A stretch of 64,000 nucleotides of DNA from Parus major (Eukaryota; Chordata; Aves; Passeriformes; Paridae): contig NC_031771.1 in NCBI RefSeq assembly GCF_001522545.3, positions 27,351,277 to 27,415,276 on the forward strand, written 5' to 3'. Of the stretch, positions 59,366 to 64,000 are shown in pieces (the first letter of the stretch is position 1; each line of letters begins with the position of its first letter). The notes below the pieces were generated by a model. The model saw only the letters and a program-made list of their open reading frames with translations, made no database searches and was not told the origin of the DNA. Made by a program: the position numbers and the translations under genes.

Positions 59366-62051
59366 AAATGAGGTTCCACATGGTCAAAAAACAAGAAATA
59401 CTGAGCAATTTGTTGCTGTTTCCTTCAGTATAAAATACAAAGAACATCACATTGAATTATTTAACTCTTCAAAGCAAGCTCATTGTGTTCCTTATTTAGT
59501 TCCTTGGAAACTTCCCAAAAATATGTACAAGTCCTTACCACAGCTTGTTGTGGATACTAAAATTTTACAGGGTTTTGAAAAACAATAGCACAAATTACTG
59601 GAAAGACAATGAAATACAATGTGAAAGCCTCTGACTTAGGAAGTCTTGAGGCTGGAGAAGTGCCTGCACTTGCCTGCTCTCCTTTTTTACTCTTCTCTCA
59701 GCATCTGTTGCTCAGCACTGTCAGAAAAGTATGAGGCTAGTTAGACCTTTTGTCTGAGCCAGCATAGCTGTTCTTCTGTCCCTGTGTGCTCAGAGGCACA
59801 GTGTGGTGAGCTTGGCTGGGTTATGCAATGCACTTTTTTGCCTCTTCCAAAATTATTTCAGGTCTCCCTGTTGTTCCTGTTGCCACAGTCCTGGCATACC
59901 TGACTGACAATCTGTTCCTATGCTGGGCTTATCCACCCCAGTCTCAGCCTTTGGTAACTGTCTTGGACAGACAGAGCCAAAGTTTGGATATGAAAGAAGA
60001 GGGAGGCTGTGCCTCCATATGGCTGTGAGGATAGTGTGCTATGCAGGAGCAGATTGAGCCATAGAAGTGCTGTGGGAGGATTATATTCACTGTACACTTC
60101 CTGGCCTTTCTTGCCCCAAGTGAATCAACATCTGGGCTGAGGGCTGCAAAATGAACAGCCTCCATCTGCTGTCACCAGTGTCTCTGTGCCAGAGGACATT
60201 TCAACCTTCATGAAATGTGGGATCACTGGTGATTTTCCCAAGTTTGTAGTGCAGTATAACATGGCACATTCTTTAACACTAGCTTCCTGCTTCTCTCTTG
60301 TGCCATGCTGAGCATCAGATGTCTAGGACATCTTGCCCTTTTCATGCACTGCCATCATCAGCTATTCCACCTTCTGTCCAGCGCAGCTTCACTGGCTACC
60401 TTGAGTGTAGGGCCTGTATGTTTTGTAGGTGAACAGGTTCTGCTGTGCAATTTGTGCCTCTGGGGCCCTATTTCTAGCTGAGCTACTAAACAGAAACCCG
60501 AAAAAGTGTCACGGAAATCTGCAACAGAAATGCGAATGTTAAAGAATGGGAAAAACACAGTGAGCTAGAAAAAAATGGAATTACGAGAATTTGAACCTGA
60601 ACTCCTTTTTGACATCTCAGAACATGCTTCAGGATGTCCCTGAGGACCTGGGCTCGAGAGAGTGGTTAGGGTCAATAGAAAGTGTGCATACCTCATCTTT
60701 TTTTCCAGAATGGACCTTTAAATGGAGGGTATTTGGCACTAGCAAAGGCAGTTCAGTAAGTATGCATCTCTCCTTCCAATGCAATGTGTACAAGTTGTAA
60801 TCAGCTCAGAGTTCTGCCAGAATAACTTTCTGTTGTAGACATGACCTCAGTCCTTTACAGCAAGGAACACAGGCTAATATTTGTGCAACAGAACTATGTG
60901 TGCAAAAATCTCTACTGCAACAGTACAGGCGTGTGAGACTAAATAGCCAGTTAGATGTGAACTGATTGTTCATACAATCCAAAGAACAGTGCATGTACAG
61001 AAACCATGATCTACTTAGAAAAGGTATAATCATGCTTTCTAGCACATAATATTGTGACATTTTTGTAGGAAGCTACATTTACCTTTTCATTTCTATCTTA
61101 CTTTTCCTCCTCAAGAAAGGGGTAGTTTTTCTCTGCCTTCAGTAATACTCTGACCATTTAATAAAACAGTATCACATGTTCATGCTGCTTTTATTATTTA
61201 TGATAAATGTATGATACTATTTCATTATGTAGTTTATTACAAAGCTTTCTGGTTTTCAAGCATAATTTCTTCCTGTATTCTGCATTCTGTTAAGCAGTTT
61301 CCCATGAGTTATAGGTACTGCCTCATGTACATGGTACAAAGTCTTTTTATCTGATTAAAATAGATTAAAGTGGAAAACCATTTAATCAACATGAGTACTA
61401 AATTTAAATGGAGGAAGTACTTTTTGATCAGAAGAGATATCATGTCCCTCCTTCCTGTGATTAGAAGAAGTGACATGTCTTTGCCACGAGCTAACTTGTG
61501 TGTGTCACTTGTGTTGCCAACAGCAAGAGTTTCATGTGCTGATTCTAATGAGTCGCGACACGTATTGTTAATTATTCTGACATGAATTCTTCTTGTGGAC
61601 AGACATTGTACGTAGCATTAATGAAGTACCAGCCAAATACTTTGCTGTAATACTGTTTTCAAAGAAAGTTGTTCCACAGAAAATATATTGAAAAGCAACT
61701 CCACATTAGGAATGCAGTTTCAGCTCTATATTAGGATGAGCATGTCATCATAATTATTTTGGGGTAACTTGGGAATGTGCAATAGGGTAACATACATGGA
61801 AATGACACACTGAAAATCCATTTATGAAAACAGAGGACTGGTATCAGAGTGATATAAATACATACCAGACAAATGACTTTGTTTTTTATTACACAAAGCT
61901 ACAGATGAAGTCAAAATAATGAAGACATTCATTTGAGAAAGTGAGGGAGCAGTTTAAGCAGGCAGTAGGAGGCCGTCAATCTGCTGGTGTATTATCAAAC
62001 AACTTTAATCAGCAGCCATCTCCTTTAGCATGTAGAACTGAAATCCCACTT

Positions 62052-62077
62052 AAAAAACCCCCAAAAAACCAAAAAAA
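62052..62077. repeat. A/C-only tract
   Basis: Twenty-six bases of A and C: A runs separated by CCCCC and CC. Confidence 0.8.
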
Positions 62078-63722
62078 TCAACCCTGAAAAAATACCATCA
62101 GCAAGTTTATTTAGGGAATTCAATGTAAAATGATAGCTTTTAATTTTCCCACTGGAAGGAACATACTGTGTCTTAAGAGCATGTTCAGTCTCTTACTACA
62201 ATCTTTTAGAGTGGTGCTGGGAGCTGGTTTTCCTGACTGGAATAATTTTCTCTTGAAAGTCAGAAACCATTGCTTTTATCTTGCTTTCAGTGTTCTTGCT
62301 TGATACCATACAAAATGTGGCTGCCCTGGATAGCTAAAAGGAGAATGGAAGGCAAGAACATTTTCCTTTTATGTAAGCTGTAATGCCAGGGAATATCCTC
62401 TCCAATGTATACCATAGCCTCATGGGTAGGCAGTGTACATCTCTGGAGAGAAATACAAGAATTCAACAGAAAGCAAACTGTAGTCTTCTTTTAAAAACAC
62501 GTACCCTCTGCTTTGTTTCTGTAAACCTAGAAATAATTTATCTGAATTTCAGTCTTGGGTTACTTGTGAAGGCACAGAAGAATAATCTGGCTATATCCAA
62601 CCACCAATTTTGGTGTAATTGCTGCTATTTTTCACAGTTGCTCTAGGTTGATTTCTGTACTTTAAAGGGTTTCTCCTGCTATCCTGTGCAATAACATGGA
62701 ATTACAGCTTCACCAAAAACTTTTAGTAAGGAAAGATAGATACTATGACTATAAATCCCAACAATCAGCTTTCTTCACACATGGATATTTAGCTTTGCGT
62801 ATCTTCTTTAGACCCAGGATCATCCCTTCCCTGAGATGGTATTCATGTCACAGAGAGCTAATACATAAATAATAGATTCAAAAGAAAAGTATAAATAACT
62901 CTTCTCCCTAAGCAGACATAAAAATAAACACAAACCCTAGCTGGAATATGCCTAAATAAAATCTATTTTCTGAATCCTATTAGAAATTCTTTAAACACAC
63001 CAGTTATTTGTAAGACTTGCTTTTCTTAGGGATTCATGAGTTTTGAAGTCAACTCTTGGTATCAGATGGAAACAGAGGTACTCCTTTTGTTCTTTTTATT
63101 TGCATACTGCAGTTCATAATCTTTTAAAGAAACACAATGAATACTTTCAATAGGGGAATTAACATGACACAACTAATCCTGGCAATGCAGGAACATCCTC
63201 TTGCTCCCTGTTATAGTTATTGGTGGTTTTATTCTCCCTTAAACATTTTTGCATCAAATTAGTGGAAACACCAGTTTATATTTAATCTAGGAGTTTGCTT
63301 ATGATATTCAAGGCTATAACTTACAGCTGCAGGTATATAATTTTGAAAATACTAATTTTATAATGGAAAAAATCTTATTTTTCAAAATTTTGGGACCAAC
63401 TCCATTTGGAAGCCATGGAAGAAGAGGGAAGAGCCCCAAAGCTGTGTAATCAAGTGATGAGTAGGGCAGTCAGCAGAGAAAAAACACAGACTCAAACTAC
63501 TCCTCTGCCTGACACAAATAAATAATTTGAACTTCATAGAAGTTCATAGGAACATGAACTGAGTCTAAGGACTAGAATATGCTCTTGTCAAAATTTGAAC
63601 CTAGATGTGAGGAAGTGGGTTCACTGTACAACTGAATTTTTTATCTGACCGATAGATTTCTGTAAAATGCTTTGAGATTGCTGGAGCATGAATTTTAATA
63701 CAGATTTTTTTTCTAGGTTCAT

Positions 63723-63788
63723 TGTTTTCTTTTGTTTGGTTTGATTTGGGTTGGGTTTGATTTTGCTTTGTTTTGTTTGTCTGTTTTT
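63723..63788. repeat. G/T-rich low-complexity tract
   Basis: TTTG, GGTTTGA and GGGTTGGG units with only a few A or C bases in 66 bp. Confidence 0.8.
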
Positions 63789-64000
63789 AAAGAAAGTCTT
63801 GAGCTTATTCAAAACCTAAGTAATATTTCTTGGCTTGACTTTTGTTTTTGTTGCTCTTAGGTTTATAGCATTAGACAAAATGAATCAGATTATTTCTCAC
63901 AGCTCTGTACCTCTTGATAAAGGTCAGTGTTTAGCTATTGAAAATGTTGGCAAAAAAATGTATGTGGCATTTTGGGCTATTGATCTGTTTATAATGTATC

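Larger units (their letters stand above)
59366..64000. other. Non-coding right end of the window
   Basis: AT-rich with no exon recognised. Contains an A/C-only tract at 62052-62077 and a G/T-rich tract at 63723-63788. Confidence 0.55.

Noticed and set aside
1..64000. NPY2R or GUCY1A1 coding sequence, the expected neighbours of MAP9
   Set aside because: NPY2R would show as an uninterrupted frame of about 380 codons and none exists. No guanylate-cyclase-like exon was seen. The neighbours probably lie outside the window.
1..64000. CRISPR arrays, operons, phage or plasmid modules, tRNA or rRNA genes
   Set aside because: The sequence is split-gene vertebrate DNA with avian retrotransposons; no regularly spaced repeats or RNA gene folds of these kinds were found.

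Overview
The window is vertebrate nuclear DNA and almost certainly comes from a bird. It is AT-rich, with one split gene in long non-coding flanks. The recognisable interspersed repeats are mostly CR1 LINE fragments carrying the avian ATTCTATG-type 3' tail. One LTR-like block at 45.56-46.2 kb resembles songbird endogenous-retrovirus LTRs, which hints at a passerine, but that rests on memory rather than a search. No bacterial-type operons, CRISPR arrays or plasmid features are present.

The only protein-coding gene I can support is MAP9 (microtubule-associated protein 9, also called ASAP). It lies on the minus strand between its start codon at 39111 and its stop at 24616. I reconstructed 11 coding exons by joining AG/GT splice sites. 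The reading phase is kept at every junction and the total is 1605 nt (534 residues). A twelfth, phase-neutral 63-nt exon at 36200-36262 is probable and would give 555 residues. The N-terminal half is acidic and Ser-rich. The C-terminal half is a Lys/Glu-rich helical region with five W-x-x-K-K-like repeats. The promoter is a CpG island at about 38.75-39.39 kb with a near-ideal RFX X-box 174 bp upstream of the ATG. A polyadenylation signal lies about 145 nt past the stop.

Layout: 1-24.4 kb is non-coding, with CR1 pieces at 5.6, 6.3-6.7, 9.0-9.6, 14.0 and 22.1-22.7 kb, plus a TTAA microsatellite at 17.0 kb. MAP9 and its promoter occupy 24.4-39.4 kb. From 39.4 to 64 kb the sequence is non-coding, with the LTR-like block, CR1 pieces at 46.2 and 59.2 kb, and several A/C-only or G/T-only tracts. 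In mammals MAP9 sits in a gene-poor interval between NPY2R and GUCY1A1, which fits the empty flanks; neither neighbour is visible here.

I found no new biological system. The points most worth checking are the X-box, the one-repeat-per-exon layout of the MAP9 C-terminus with introns near the conserved Trp, the short central region of this MAP9, and the recurring A/C-only tracts, one of which abuts a MAP9 splice donor.
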